Positions 12,701 to 26,500 of a DNA stretch of 64,000 bases are shown here, in pieces. Numbering within the stretch: the first letter of the stretch is position 1; each line of letters opens with the position of its first letter. The translations under genes were made by a program, and so were the position numbers. The stretch is taken from positions 2,586,206 to 2,650,205 of the forward strand of contig PTEX01000012.1 in NCBI GenBank assembly GCA_003342815.1. The letters are read 5' to 3'. Origin of the DNA: Eudromia elegans (taxonomy: Eukaryota; Chordata; Aves; Tinamiformes; Tinamidae). The notes under the pieces were generated by a model. The model was not told the DNA's origin. It made no database searches and saw only the letters and a program-made list of their open reading frames with translations.

Positions 12701-15700
12701 GCAGCTGTGCAGAGAGGAGCTGAGATCAGTGGATCACTGTTCAAACGAAACAATAGTAAGAAGGAATTTAACAGCGTTATCTGTCAAACCTACCTCCACT
12801 TTCTTTGTTAGCAGCTTTTTGCAGGGTATCTAAGTGCTGGGACAGTTCAGGAAGTTTCATTCTTAAAAGGTCTCGGAAAACAGCCATATCCACAGAAAGA
12901 GCCCGGAGATTATTGACAAAATAGCTATCGGGAAGAACCTTATCAATCAGGTAAATCATGATCTGTAGAAAAATTAAACATAAGTGTAGGACTGTAAGTG
13001 CTTGTTATTTTCTAACAACAACACCACCACATATATATATTTGTGTGTGTGAAACTACAGTCTTCTGTTACTGAACTATAGCTTTGACCCAGTGGTAACA
13101 CATAACTTTGGCATCTCCATTTACATGGATTCTGAGCCCTGGGAAAAACATCATTTTAAGCATCCACAGCTAATTCAGGTATCCACAAGCAATCAAGGCA
13201 CAAAAGTGGAAAGAGCTCAGTCTGTTCAGACTTTACAGACAATTAATGATTGAAATCAGTTTCACAGTGAACGATGCTCAAATTATAATCGCTACTTAAA
13301 TCTAAGATTACTTTTCACACTTCTGTCACTACAGGTGTTTATGAGATGCTCCCAAGTTCTACTATGTGTGTCTGGCAGTAAAGTGTCCCAACTGGAAGAC
13401 TTGCCATTCAAAATATCTAAAGCAAGATACTGTTCTTTTTTAAAAAAAAAAGGGTTCTTAACACATTTTGGTTAGTATGATGTGGTATTGCGTGTGCTGC
13501 TCAAACATCTTGTCACTTCATAAGATGCTAAATTAAGCAACATAAGACAATTTAAGAAACCTGTTTCCAGTGACACAGGAAGTCCAGCTACATTGCTAAT
13601 AGCTGATCAGCTGGATATTGGGAAAGTTTTAATAATGAACAAGTGAAACAAACAGATGCAGAAAATGATACATATGACCAGCCAAAAAAATTTAATGCCC
13701 TTCACTTCAATCTCTTTACACTTTACAGCCTTTTTGCCTACTCTACAAACAGTATTCAAGAGAGTCTGCAAGAGGGCACCCCACATGCTGCTACTCTCCA
13801 ATATGTATTTGTTAAAATTTCAGAAAAGCATCCTTCAGAAATCTCAGTTACATGAGAAAACAGGCAAGTACAAAAACAATTTTTGGCAACACTAACTTCT
13901 CATCTACTTCACTGGCATCTGAAGAGTTCCAATGAGGATTTGTGTTTTTTAAAAGAACAGTTCCATCTATTTACCAGTTTGCAATACACATCTTTCATGG
14001 ACTACATTTCACATGACACATTCTCTATGCTTTTAATTAATTGACCTTGTATTTTTTTCCCCCACAACAATGTCTTTTATTTGGGCTTTGATAACTTCTA
14101 TGCATGCAAGCTGTGGTTTTCCTCCTTACCATAACCTCACCAGGTTTGTTCGTCCTGCTAAGCTGGTGGCATCCTCGGGCTGACCTTCACTCAGGAAGGC
14201 TCACGCTTCCCTGGTTGGTCACTCACCAAACCTACCGTGTTTGTTTGCTAAGTTGGGCATTTAGGGCCCAGCTAGGTGCTAACAGCCCTCAGTAATTTAC
14301 CTCTTCAGACCTGGGCATGCTGGTGCTACCCTGCTGTCTCCATAAGAAAAGATAATCCTAACATGTATGAATGCTCACAACTTGTATAATTAGCTTGGAG
14401 TTCATAAACTTTAAGCAATTTGATTTCCAATACCATCACAATATGTCTTAAGGGCTTCTGGAGAGTACCAGTTACAGTAAAATAAAACACACTTATAGTT
14501 GAAAACACTGATGAAATTTTTAAAAAGAAACATTCGAAGGAAATTTCCTATATGACATGATGTAGGAATATTCTTAACATTTTATATTCTTACTATATTA
14601 GAAAATTTCTATAGAATGAAATATTAAATACTATCCAGTGGGACTTTATTTCCAAAAGCTTTATATTTGAGGAGCTTTACGTGAAATTAAGTATTTAACA
14701 TATTTAACATTATCTAAGGTCAAGCAACTCATTCTCTCAAAAGCCATAATCATCTTTTATTAATTTGACTCCAGCTCGCACATATGAGCGAGCTTATTTA
14801 TGGAAATTTGGATGTGACTTTGGCACATCCTGTATTAAGCTGGGCTTTTTGTGATATATTATAAGGCTTATGAATAAAGCTTTTAATTTGAATAGAAAAT
14901 TCCTAAGAGAACAAAAATTGAAAGGAATAAAGTAGCTCAGACAGTAGCTTCAAAACTATTCGGTGTTATTTTAAATCATATCTTGTGTTTTCCTAGCAAT
15001 TAGTTTTAAAAGGCAGTAGATGTTTTGGCTTCCTCACCTCACTGAGGCTGTGAATGGAAGCGGAAGGTTTCGGCTGCCTGTGCAGTCTCAGGGAGTTATG
15101 GGGGTTATGAGGTAACTTCTTTTGAAGCTCCACTCACTACTGATAGAAATGTTAACAGTGAAAACATTCAAACTGCCCACTTCAGCTTAGACAGGTAACA
15201 ATTCACAGATACGAGCCCACATATTGAGCCCACATATTCTTCTGAGTCCTGCTCCTTTAGCCTGTGTACACATTAATGCTTTGGTGAAATTTTATTCTAA
15301 AATTCACCAACTAAAAGCAATCCTGAACAATGCAAAAACAACAACACCACATGTACTCACCTTCAAGGCATCCCCTTCATTGCCCTCCATCACTTCCAGG
15401 ATGAGGGCGGCTAGGATGTTGAAGCCTTGACAATAGCCAACAGATTTATTCCACCTGGCATAAGCCAACAAAACTCGCTTTAATACCACCCGATCTTGCT
15501 CTGCCTCCTGGCCACAGTAGGAACTGCAGCCAGTTCGGTGAAGGTCCTTTAAAGCATGGTGGGGGAAAAAGAGGGAAAAAAAAAAAAAAAGACATTTCAA
15601 AGAGTTCAGGGGATTTGTGAGTGAAAGGCAAATTCTGATTATCTCATGAGTAATATCTATAGTGTTAAATTACCAAATACAAATGACAATTGTTATATTT

Positions 15701-18700
15701 AGGAACACAAAGCACTTTGTTCCGTGTACTCTAAACAGAGTAACTGCAGAACACACACCATCTCTCCTAGAGAAACAGGCCAAGATTGAACACACCACAA
15801 GAGCAGAAAATCTGTTACGCTCTTGCCCAGAACAAGACTACTGGCTTAAGTAAGAAATGGCAATCAGCTCCGAAAAATACAAAGATGTTTACCTACTGCT
15901 CAATACCTACATTATAACACCTTTAATCCAATCAAATATCTATATTTATTTATAAAATACAGAGAAGAGGAAGAACACTTTGGTACCTCCCCCCTTAGTT
16001 TCCAGAAAATTTGTCAAAAATGTTCTAGTAATAGCACATTTTTCAGGAAACACCAACCACACAAATGCATAAGGATCAAGAAAAGCAGAAGAAATAGTTT
16101 TGGTGGACGAAGGGAATTAAGGTGTAATTTGTGCCAGTGCAGAGTAAAACAAAATAAAACAAAATCTAAACCCTGTTTCTTAAAAAAAAAAAAAAATAGC
16201 TTTTCATTAAAAAATTACTTGCCTACCTTTACTATCTGGATGCCCATGGAGTCATCATCAGGATTACTTCTTTCATTGAAGGTGAAGCGCATAGTTTTAT
16301 CCCAGTCAATGGCTATGCTGTGCAAGTACTGATCAGCCAGGGTCAGCCAAACCTGGAAACATACAAAGCAAGCCCACAAAACGCGTCATTTCTCAGGTAG
16401 AACAGGAGCAGTTTATACATACAATTAGATGAACTTCACCAGCTCTTAAACCCATGTAGGATCTGCTCCTAGACTTATATAGAAGAGAACTACATTCAAA
16501 ACAATTTCTGAATGAGCAAAGTCATATCTTGCTCCCTAGGGGAGGGAAGCTGTTAGCACTGAAGTGTGTTGATCCGGGAAGGTCTTGCAAAGATGAGAGC
16601 CTGCTGCCAAAAGCTGGATCCACACTGGCCCTCCCAGATGGACGTTCATCCTCCTGCAAGGATCTCCTGTCCAGGTCTGCCCTCCTCACTTCATCACTGT
16701 TGTAAAATGGTACCATAGCTCTAGGCCTTGCTCAAACTCTGCCATGAATCCATCTCTCCTCAAAATTCCACAAGAGAAACTCGGAGGTCTCTTCTGATCA
16801 ACATTACAGAGGGAGCGTCCAGTATAAAATATTTGGGATTAATTCCTCAAAATTACTTAGATCAGATTAAGTTATTTATAAGATGGCTTGCTAAACTATT
16901 GGCACTACAGGTAGTTTTGAAAACAAATATTTTGACTACTCAGTAATTACCAAATCAAATGTGTATATGTATATTCAAATTAAATGGTCCAGCATTTGAG
17001 AAGTTCCTGAACACCAGACACAACGGATCATATAATGACAGAACAGGGGTGAAGGGCTTTTCTCTTCAGAAAATGGAAAGAAATCATGAGCACAAGCAGT
17101 AGAAGTTTTGTCTTAGCCATTAAGCCACTCAAGTGAGCAATACAGTTCAGACACTTCCCACAGATTATTCCCACTTAGATAGTTGCTTGCTGAGGGAATT
17201 TATAGCCAGCTCTCAGAATCACACATTCCCTGCATTTAAGTACCCCTTCCCAGGCTTTTGCAAAGGGAATGTGCATGGGAATGTTGCTGGGCTCTGCCTG
17301 CCAACAGCCTTTGGCAGCACTGTCACCCTAGTGGATTCTTCATTTCTGCCAGCCCCAGAGCACAAATGTTACGAGCCACAGCTGCAATGCAGATGTCATC
17401 CTGCCCCTTCTGCTGCCAGCAAAGTAGAAAATCACCCATGCTGCCAACACATCAAATACTTCATTCTGATGGCAAGCTTAAAATGACTGGGAATCCAGGG
17501 AATAGTACGAAAAGGCCTCAACTTTTTTTTTTCTTAACACTGCTTCCCTGGTTTCTATTATGTGACCATGTGTGAGCAACAGGTGGGATGAGGAAGATGG
17601 ATGAGAGAGATCTGCCCCTCATGCACTAGGGGAACAAAAATGAAATGGCAGCTCTGAGAGACTTCCTGGGGTTTGGAAGGGAACTGTAGAGGAGGATAAG
17701 GGCTACTGCACTGATATAATGATTCACTGGAGTCACAGATCAAACATTAAAATGTTGTGATGTGAGGAAAATGATGGTCCTATAACTCCGCCATTTTCTT
17801 CCTCCAGTTTATAAACAGACTGAACAGTATTGGTTGGGAAGGTCCAAAGCTCCAAAATGATCCAAAGTATTAAAAATACACTGTTCAAAATATATTTAAT
17901 GCACATATATACATATATAATATTTTTAGTAAAACTGCATTTTAAAACTGAGATCATGTTCTTCACATAATTTTTACAAAAGACAAATTCTTCTTCTTTT
18001 AATACCAGGGAGCATTACAGCTAACAATAAAGTACATTTTATGTCTTCCCACTAGACTCTTTCCTACAATGCTAACTCACTGTAATTTCACATCGCTGGC
18101 ACTTTCTACCACTCAACATCACTGCTCAATTCCCCTATCTAAGCAATTTGCCTTTTCACATTGAATGTTTCTATGAAGCCTCTTGCCAGCACAAGCATTT
18201 ATCAGTTTTGCCTTTATGACAGCCTCCACTGGAGAGATGCTGTTCTCTCAGCCACTCCTCAGCTGCAGGGCAGACTCACCAACACAGTCCCTCGAGACTG
18301 ACAAAATAAAGCAATAAGATCTGCACTGAAACGGATTATCTAAGCCCCAAGCAGAAACAACCTCACTGATGTAAACATCATCTTTATGTGTGTCCTCGGG
18401 CTCTTTGGCTTCCCTGTAAGGTGATCATTGAAGAACGTTAACTATGAAGAACCCCCAGGACAAGCTAAAACTCCAAGATATGTGTTACAAACACTGATAA
18501 TACTGGTGGTGTCCATCTCTCTGTCTTGTGAGAACCCCATAGGGTGATGTGCATCTCAAAGCACACACAACTACCTACCTTTCTCCGCCATTCTTTGGGT
18601 ATGCCTGTTGGCAACCGGGCCACTGCCTTGAGGGCATCATGCCACTAAAAGCAAAAATATTCCAAAAAGATAAAAATATGCCATTAGTTCAGCATAAGCA

Positions 18701-21700
18701 CATAGTAAAATCTATATCCCTTCAGATGTGTACATTTCCGGGTTTAATTGCTTAATCTATTTTCAAGAAAAAATATAAATTAAGGATATAACGAATATGT
18801 AATATTCTAGGATACAAAGATCTACGAGGTATCTTAGAAAACAAAAACTACTGTGGCTTCCAAATTCTAGTGGAACAACTCTTTATGCAATCAGAAATAA
18901 TACACAGACATTATGAAGACAGAGCAATGCAGTTTTGAAATAGAGCTAGTGTTTTTATTGAGGAGAATCCCGTCTTTCAAGTTCAGAGAGAAATGAAATA
19001 AATTACCTGCTGAAAGCCATTTTGACCTAAAGATGGCTCAAGAGTGAATTTCAATTTTGTGTCAACCCCTAGAAACAAAAAGAGAGAATATAAGTGATCA
19101 TGATTTTAGTCTAGTTCAAAAAGAAAAAAAAATCAAATAAACCAAGATTTCAACTATATTTGTTTGAATAACTACATTTCAGTCTTTTTCTGTCAAGTCT
19201 TATCTCCCCAGGGAATTTGAGGCGTATGGTAAATATATATATATAAACGTCTTTAAAATCCTATAATCCCTCTTCACTCTAACATAGCAGTTCAGCATGA
19301 TTCCTTTAACTTAAAATCATGTGGTTCACTGCATTCTAAAAGCCATATCTGAACATTGCAAACTACCACATGTTCACAGAGAAAAAACATATACAGAGAC
19401 AAGGAGTTTCTTTCCACTTGTTTCAACTCTCTGATGTCAAAACACTTCATACTCAATTCCCAACTTTGTCAGGTTAAAATTACTCTATTGCATAGGACAC
19501 TAAATACATTAGAATCCCTCAAGCCATATTTGATGAGTGTTTACATTTAAGTTTAGGTTTCATTTTCACCATAAAATCGAATTATGTTAATTTTACGTCA
19601 GATGCTAGCAGAGGTGCTCTAAAATACAGTATTTTATAACATATTAGGCTCTCATGTCTATGCAGGATCTCAACTGCAGGACATGCTGCGCTTTTAATTA
19701 ACACTTCTGATTTGACGACTGTCCCACAGTGTGAACTCCGGGTCCTGTGGGTGCCGCTGTCCAGAGGGCCGGTGCTGAACCCTGAGTCCCCCAGGGCCTG
19801 GCCAAGAGCAGAGCAGCTGGCTCTGTTTTTCCTCTGTAATTTAGTAGGAAAAAATGCTGCATTTTTAGACTATTATGCAGAGCTTCTCCTCTTCCTAGAA
19901 CAGCAAGCCTAACATTTTGGAGTGTGCATTTTAACAGCCATATAAAAAGAACTTTAATCCTGCAAGGTGTTAAGTAAATTCAATCCATGCAAATCAACTC
20001 ACACCAGGAATACTCGGTGCTCAGGGAGGCTAAGCCTCTGAGTGTGACAAAAACCAAAACTGTAGTGGCATTTGCTAGTGCTCAAGTGTTAAACACCTCT
20101 CAGCATTTGCATATTGAATTGGTGACATGTAAATTAAAGCCTAGCTGCCAGATTAACAGGAAGACAAAGCCTCATCCTTCAGGTCTGGGGGATGGGCCAG
20201 GAGGTAATGAAAGAAAAGAGAAGGGAAAAAAAAAATTTAAAGCATTTTAGAGTTGCATCACTGAGAGTAAATGGTTATTCCTCTAAGTAACTGTTATTAG
20301 CATTCTAACACAGTACTCCAAGGCACTCAGCATGGATTCCTAATAGATAAAGCTCTTAATAGTCATTCAAAGCAATGTAATAATGCCAGTAACATACCAA
20401 GACACAATCATATCACATTTGCTGCAAATGTGAAAAAGTCTCATTCCCAAGCCATCTAGTGGGAAATACTGGCCACTCAAATACCTGCACAAAGACACCA
20501 TGCCCAGATCTCCTTTTGTTAAGGCAACCTATCCAACATTGCCTGGTAGTGAAGAAGCCAAAACCTTACAAAATCATCCTCTGTTTATTTCCAACACAAC
20601 AGCCAGATATTGAGCATTTCACAATTTTCCAACAGCTAAAGACCCCTGAAATATCTCCTTACTTTGTCTTATAATGTGCATACAAAGCACATTTCAGCAA
20701 CAAAGCTGAAAATAGGTATGTGAAAGAGTAAGCATGGCCAAAGCATGAGCATATCTCAAAGTAAAATAGAATTATCTGTCATTTATACAAATCTTACGAT
20801 CAGGAACTTCACACAGGGCATCAAGATTGAGACTCTTGGATCTCAAGTCACCAAAGCTTAGAAATCACAGCAGAATTAAACAGAATGGAAATATACTAGA
20901 AATAAGAACTACATCCTATGGTAACACTAGGCTACACGGCTAGGTATCTCTCTACAGCAACACAGTGAGAAACGATGTCTGTAGAGACATGGAGCTTACA
21001 TTGAAGCCATGGAGCTTACACAGAAGCCATGGAACTTACGACCCCTTACATGATCCCACTTCCAGCTACATGGAGAAATCTCCCAGTTGTTCTGGAGAAA
21101 CAACTCCAGAATCTCAAGACATGATGCTTTTGGTTAGCTCATGTGACAGAGGGAAGAGCAATAGGTACAGAACCAGAGATTCACTCCCAATGTATAGGGA
21201 TGGTGCCATATTCCTGTTCACATAACGCTCTGAAGTATTTAGATCTCTTAAAAACAGAAAATTAGGACATGGTTCAACAAAACCACTATGTATAAAGAAA
21301 AAATGAAGCTGCAAGAGAAACAGTTGAGACTTCTCTCCCTTACACTTCCGCCATGTGCTACACCTGCCAGTGACTCCCTTTAGCCCTCCTTCAGCTGCCT
21401 TCTCCCCACAACTAACCTGGACTCTCCTGACTTTCCAACATCTTCTTTCCCACCCTCTATCCCACATCTTGTCACAGATTTACAGGGGATTTGCCCCCTT
21501 TTCTGCATGCTCTCTTTCCGGGCCACCTTTCTCTCCATTACATAGGCACAGACTCATGACCCTGTGGGACCTTGCGGGAATGTTTGTTTCCAGCTCCTGT
21601 GCAGAGAAGGCTTGGCAGGAACATACCATCCATGCAGCAATAGCTCCTTCTCCCACGGAGTGTGCGCGCTGCCAGGGCAAACCAGGGCGTTCACATCAAG

Positions 21701-23483
21701 GCAGCCAGGCTATAGTGGCATTTGACATATTAAATACCACCTCCAGGTCACACACTTTCAATGCACACTTCATGCCTACAGAAATTATTAACCCATGTAG
21801 GCAGGAATCTGTTGGGAGCACTCAGATTAACTTGTTTTACAGAGACAAACGTGCGCGTAGGTATCGATGGCTGTCACTAGTCAAATTCCTGAATGCCGAA
21901 GCACAGCCTCTCCTATGCCCTTGCAATGAGGTCACCAAAATTAACTGCAAAAAAGCTATTAGAAGCAAAAACTGCCCACTGGCCTTCCTATGTAAAATAC
22001 ACTGCACTGCTAACAATAAAAGGCTAAAAGAGGGAAGAGCAATCCACCTGGGATTACCAAGCATGAGCAGTCTTCCGTTGCATGGTCAAAATGTAGCACA
22101 GGACAACAAAATGAGCCTCAAGGACAGAGCAAAACCTTGGGGCCAGCCAAGTATCTGGGCAAGGAACCAAACCCGCACTGCACAGCTCCACTTGCACAGC
22201 AGGATGCAGCCAAAGCCCAAGAATTTCTCCCAAGTACCAAACCAGAAAGAGCGTAGGAAGGTGACCTGTTCTGGCACATGCACATGAGCTACAGCAGCAC
22301 TGCTCCAAACATGCAGAACACATCACTGTAGCTTCCTGGCTGTTCTTAAAAGCTCCCGTTGAACCTCTCCCATGGAAAGTCTATGAATATTGTATGGAAA
22401 AACAAAGAAAATGCCTGCAGGGGCTCCCTGCTACAGTAGGAGTCAGAATTTTAAAAAGACAAAAATGGCAGAGTGAAGTACCACCTTTTTGTTGCTTCTT
22501 GTTTCAGAAAGAGTCATAGACTTACCAGCCTATAATTTATCTCTAAAAATATGTATTTATCTGCAAATTAAGGATAAAAGTAACATCCTGAGTAGTCCTA
22601 CATGAACTATTCTTCTGCGAACGGCCACAGCTCACTGGCAAGTACCAAAGCGCATCCAAAGTCTGCATCCCCAGAAACTTCTCAATATAAACAAGCAGCA
22701 GATACAGACTACCAAGAAAATCTGAAGGGAACTTTGTTAACTTATTTTTAAAAAGCCTCATTAAAGCCTCACCTCCACCACTACATAAAAGCACGTATCC
22801 TGAATGATGCTACTGCATTTTCTTACCAGGTTAGGAACATGTAAATCCCAAAGCAAGGGGACTTACCAGCCACAGGACTATGGCAGTCAAGGTTACAACC
22901 CCCATCACCTCTTTTAGTCTTCCTGGGAACACATGAATGTCAATGCCCAGATAATGGTATTATTTAGAATATCAGAAAACTGAAGGGAGCAGGGACCAGC
23001 AACCACACCTCAAGGAATCTATAGCAGAAGGTAGCTGGGACCTTATTAAGAATAAGCTCTCTGTGGATGTCAGAGACTGCAGAACTCACCTGCAGCAGAG
23101 CAGCAGCCAGCACTAGGTGACTTCTAAGGCTGACTTGTATATGAGTGCCCGACACACACGCAGCAACCACAAAGGGAAACGGCAGCTTACAGATTTCGGT
23201 GCCTTGCTCCAGGTTTTGATGTGCGTGCACAGAGTGCTGGCTTACATGCTTTATACGTGAGGATTAGCCAGAAGCTCAACATCATCCCAGCCACAAGCGA
23301 CGGCTCACATGTTCCAAAGCAAATTTAGATTTCCAACGCTTGGTAAAAACGGAACAACCCGACGCTTTGACGGCGAGCAATCATGCTCCAGCCCCTGGTA
23401 ACAGCCTGTGGGCAGCACGCTGCTCACCAACCACCCGCTGCCTAAGAGATTTTAGCACTGAAGCCTGAAGCAGGTCTGGGATG

Positions 23484-23553
<70 letters not shown>

Positions 23554-26500
23554 CGAAAGGAGAAAGCGGTGGGCGAATGCCCTCCTGCTCCATGAGGGAC
23601 AAAGCCGGGACAACGGCAGGAGGGAGGTGCCCGGCTGCTGCCCGCGGGCCCTGCCGCGGCCTGCGGCGCGCGGAGGCCGCCGCCCCGCCGCGGGTACCTG
23701 GCTCCAAGGTGCAGAGCAGGCGCGGCGCGGTGCGCGCGATGCAGCTGCGCTTCCTGAGCACGGCGCTGAGGATGGTNNNNNNNNNNNNNNNNNNNNNNNN
23801 NNNNNNNNNNNNNNNNNNNNNNNNNNNNNNNNNNNNNNNNNNNNNNNNNNNNNNNNNNNNNNNNNNNNNNNNNNNNNNNNNNNNNNNNNNNNNNNNNNNN
23901 NNNNNNNNNNNNNNNNNNNNNNNNNNNNNNNNNNNNNNNNNNNNNNNNNNNNNNNNNNNNNNNNNNNNNNNNNNNNNNNNNNNNNNNNNNNNNNNNNNNN
24001 NNNNNNNNNNNNNNNNNNNNNNNNNNNNNNNNNNNNNNNNNNNNNNNNNNNNNNNNNNNNNNNNNNNNNNNNNNNNNNNNNNNNNNNNNNNNNNNNNNNN
24101 NNNNNNNNNNNNNNNNNNNNNNNNNNNNNNNNNNNNNNNNNNNNNNNNNNNNNNNNNNNNNNNNNNNNNNNNNNNNNNNNNNNNNNNNNNNNNNNNNNNN
24201 NNNNNNNNNNNNNNNNNNNNNNNNNNNNNNNNNNNNNNNNNNNNNNNNNNNNNNNNNNNNNNNNNNNNNNNNNNNNNNNNNNNNNNNNNNNNNNNNNNNN
24301 NNNNNNNNNNNNNNNNNNNNNNNNNNNNNNNNNNNNAATAAAATAAAATAAAATAAAATAAAATAAAATAAAATAAAATAAAATAAAATAAAATAAAATA
24401 AAATAAAATAAAATAAAATAAAATAAAATAATCCCAACAGCATTTGATCAGCATCTTCAAGTGCTACTCGTTGACCTAGCTACAACTTAAGAGTGTTTCA
24501 TGCAAAATCTCAGCTTCAAATTAGCGGCCTGACTCACAGGAAGCTTTGAGGCCACGATAGCTTTTACGTTATAAACCACTCCAGGCTTCGGTGGAAGAAC
24601 AGACTTACCACAGCACAGCAGTGAGATTTGCAGATGAAGGTAGCAGGAGTTACCTGCCAGCATCTGTAGCTTTGAGACAGCATTTTTTTTTTCCCGTTAA
24701 GAAATATCTTTATTATCATCCACATCGTAATGATATGATATAAAGATAGGAGATATGGCTATGGATAAGCAGTGAAGCCAGTCATGCAAAAGAAGCACGA
24801 AATAATAGAAGCACTTAAAAAAATAGTTACAGCTATCTTTAGGAGTTACTGCCAATTTTTTTTCAGAGAAGTGTGTTTTTGATCATGTTCCTTTAAATAT
24901 CTGGTACAGTTTTGGAGAAAAGTCACTTTGTGTGAGCTGCGAGCTGGCACTCTCAATAGATAATTAAGTCTGTGTCGGTGGTTCTTTTTTTAACAAAGGT
25001 GACACTTCTCTGATGTAGATGATGCAGAATAACTTTATTTCGGTGCCAGCTGAAGAAGATGATCTAGTGGTTAAAGAATCAAATCTGAAAAGCATTCATC
25101 TCCCTTGGTGTACAGATTATACCAATGGGATTTTAACAAATATTTAAATACAGAAATAACCATTTAACCGAATATTTCTTTCTCTTTTATGAGCAGCATA
25201 TATGAGTGGCACCACATCGTTCGTTCTTCATTTCAGGACTGACTGACCACACATCCAGGCCAAAGTCTCGGCATCTACAGCCAGTTGGGGGACCCACCGT
25301 CAGCAGAGGATTTTGTAACACCATTCGGTGAATCAGAGTCCCATAAAACTGAAAAAAGCACGTTGCCTTCAACCCTTAAACAATTAAACAGCCCTAAGCA
25401 AGATGTTTACATTTAACTGGTTAGGATAAACAGCTGTTTTGGTAGAACCAAAGTGAGAATTTGGTGTCCTCATTACTACTATTTCTCCCCCATGTTATCT
25501 TGTCATTTTATGAAAGAAATAGGAATGGAAACAGGATAGTAATTCTGTGACTCAAGACATGGCTCTTTAAGGACCAGCAAGCCATTAAGGACACTTGCCT
25601 ACAAACATGTCAACCAACACAGCAGAGGACAAAACGAAGCCAAGCTAGAGTAATGGCTTTGACAACTGGTGGATCATTAGCACGAACAGTTTGAAAGACA
25701 GGGACAAGCCTATCACCAAGCACACACAAACCTACCTCAAGAGAAGGAGCAGAGCGTCTAGAAAAATAGATGACACTTTTTAACTACTGATTAGGCTGAG
25801 CTGCTAATCTGCCCCTGGCAAGACTTGCTCTCTATCTCTCCAAGGACTAGCAGACATCTAAACACGTAACAGTAGAAATCTGCTGTATTCAGCCCTGTAA
25901 TATGGCAAACAGTCTTCAGTCACAGGGAAATTTCCAAGTGTGTGTAACTGCAGTAAATGCACACGAACCACCATAGTTTCTAGTTGGTGAAAAGGCAAGA
26001 GTTTCCAGGCTTGGACCCAAAAATGTCACCAGCCACCATAAATCTAGCTTGATGCACCAAGGCATAGAGGTCCACAAGCTCTCACCTACAGCTACTGGCA
26101 AGACAGATGGTGCTGAGAGAGACAGGATTTTGAATTAAAGAGTTTGGGCTATCCCAGATATTTAGTAATTACCAAGCTGAGACTTTGCTTCTTTTCCCCT
26201 GTCGTTCATTTATCCCTCCACACAACACAGTCACTTTCTAACAAAACTCTTCCTCTTCACTGAGGATCTCTTTGCAGCCTTGTCACCTGCTAATTATGCC
26301 TTTTCAAGGCCTCAGTGCATTTTATAAGAAATACTACAGCACAAGCACAACTTGCTCAGTCAGTATCAGTCTAGGCTGAGTGGCCCTACAATCATTGCTA
26401 GCTCTTGGCTGAGTTTTGACTTAGAGAAACTTGCTCCGTCTTTCTTACATCTCCCTGCTCCTCAGCCCTCTTCTATTTTGTCTGCATTGTGGCAATAAGG

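Noticed and set aside
23381..24460. Very long open frames crossing 23777-24336 on both strands
   Set aside because: They are open only because the N run is read through. Flanking parts are the AAAAT and GATA arrays. Only 23698-23776 has independent support.
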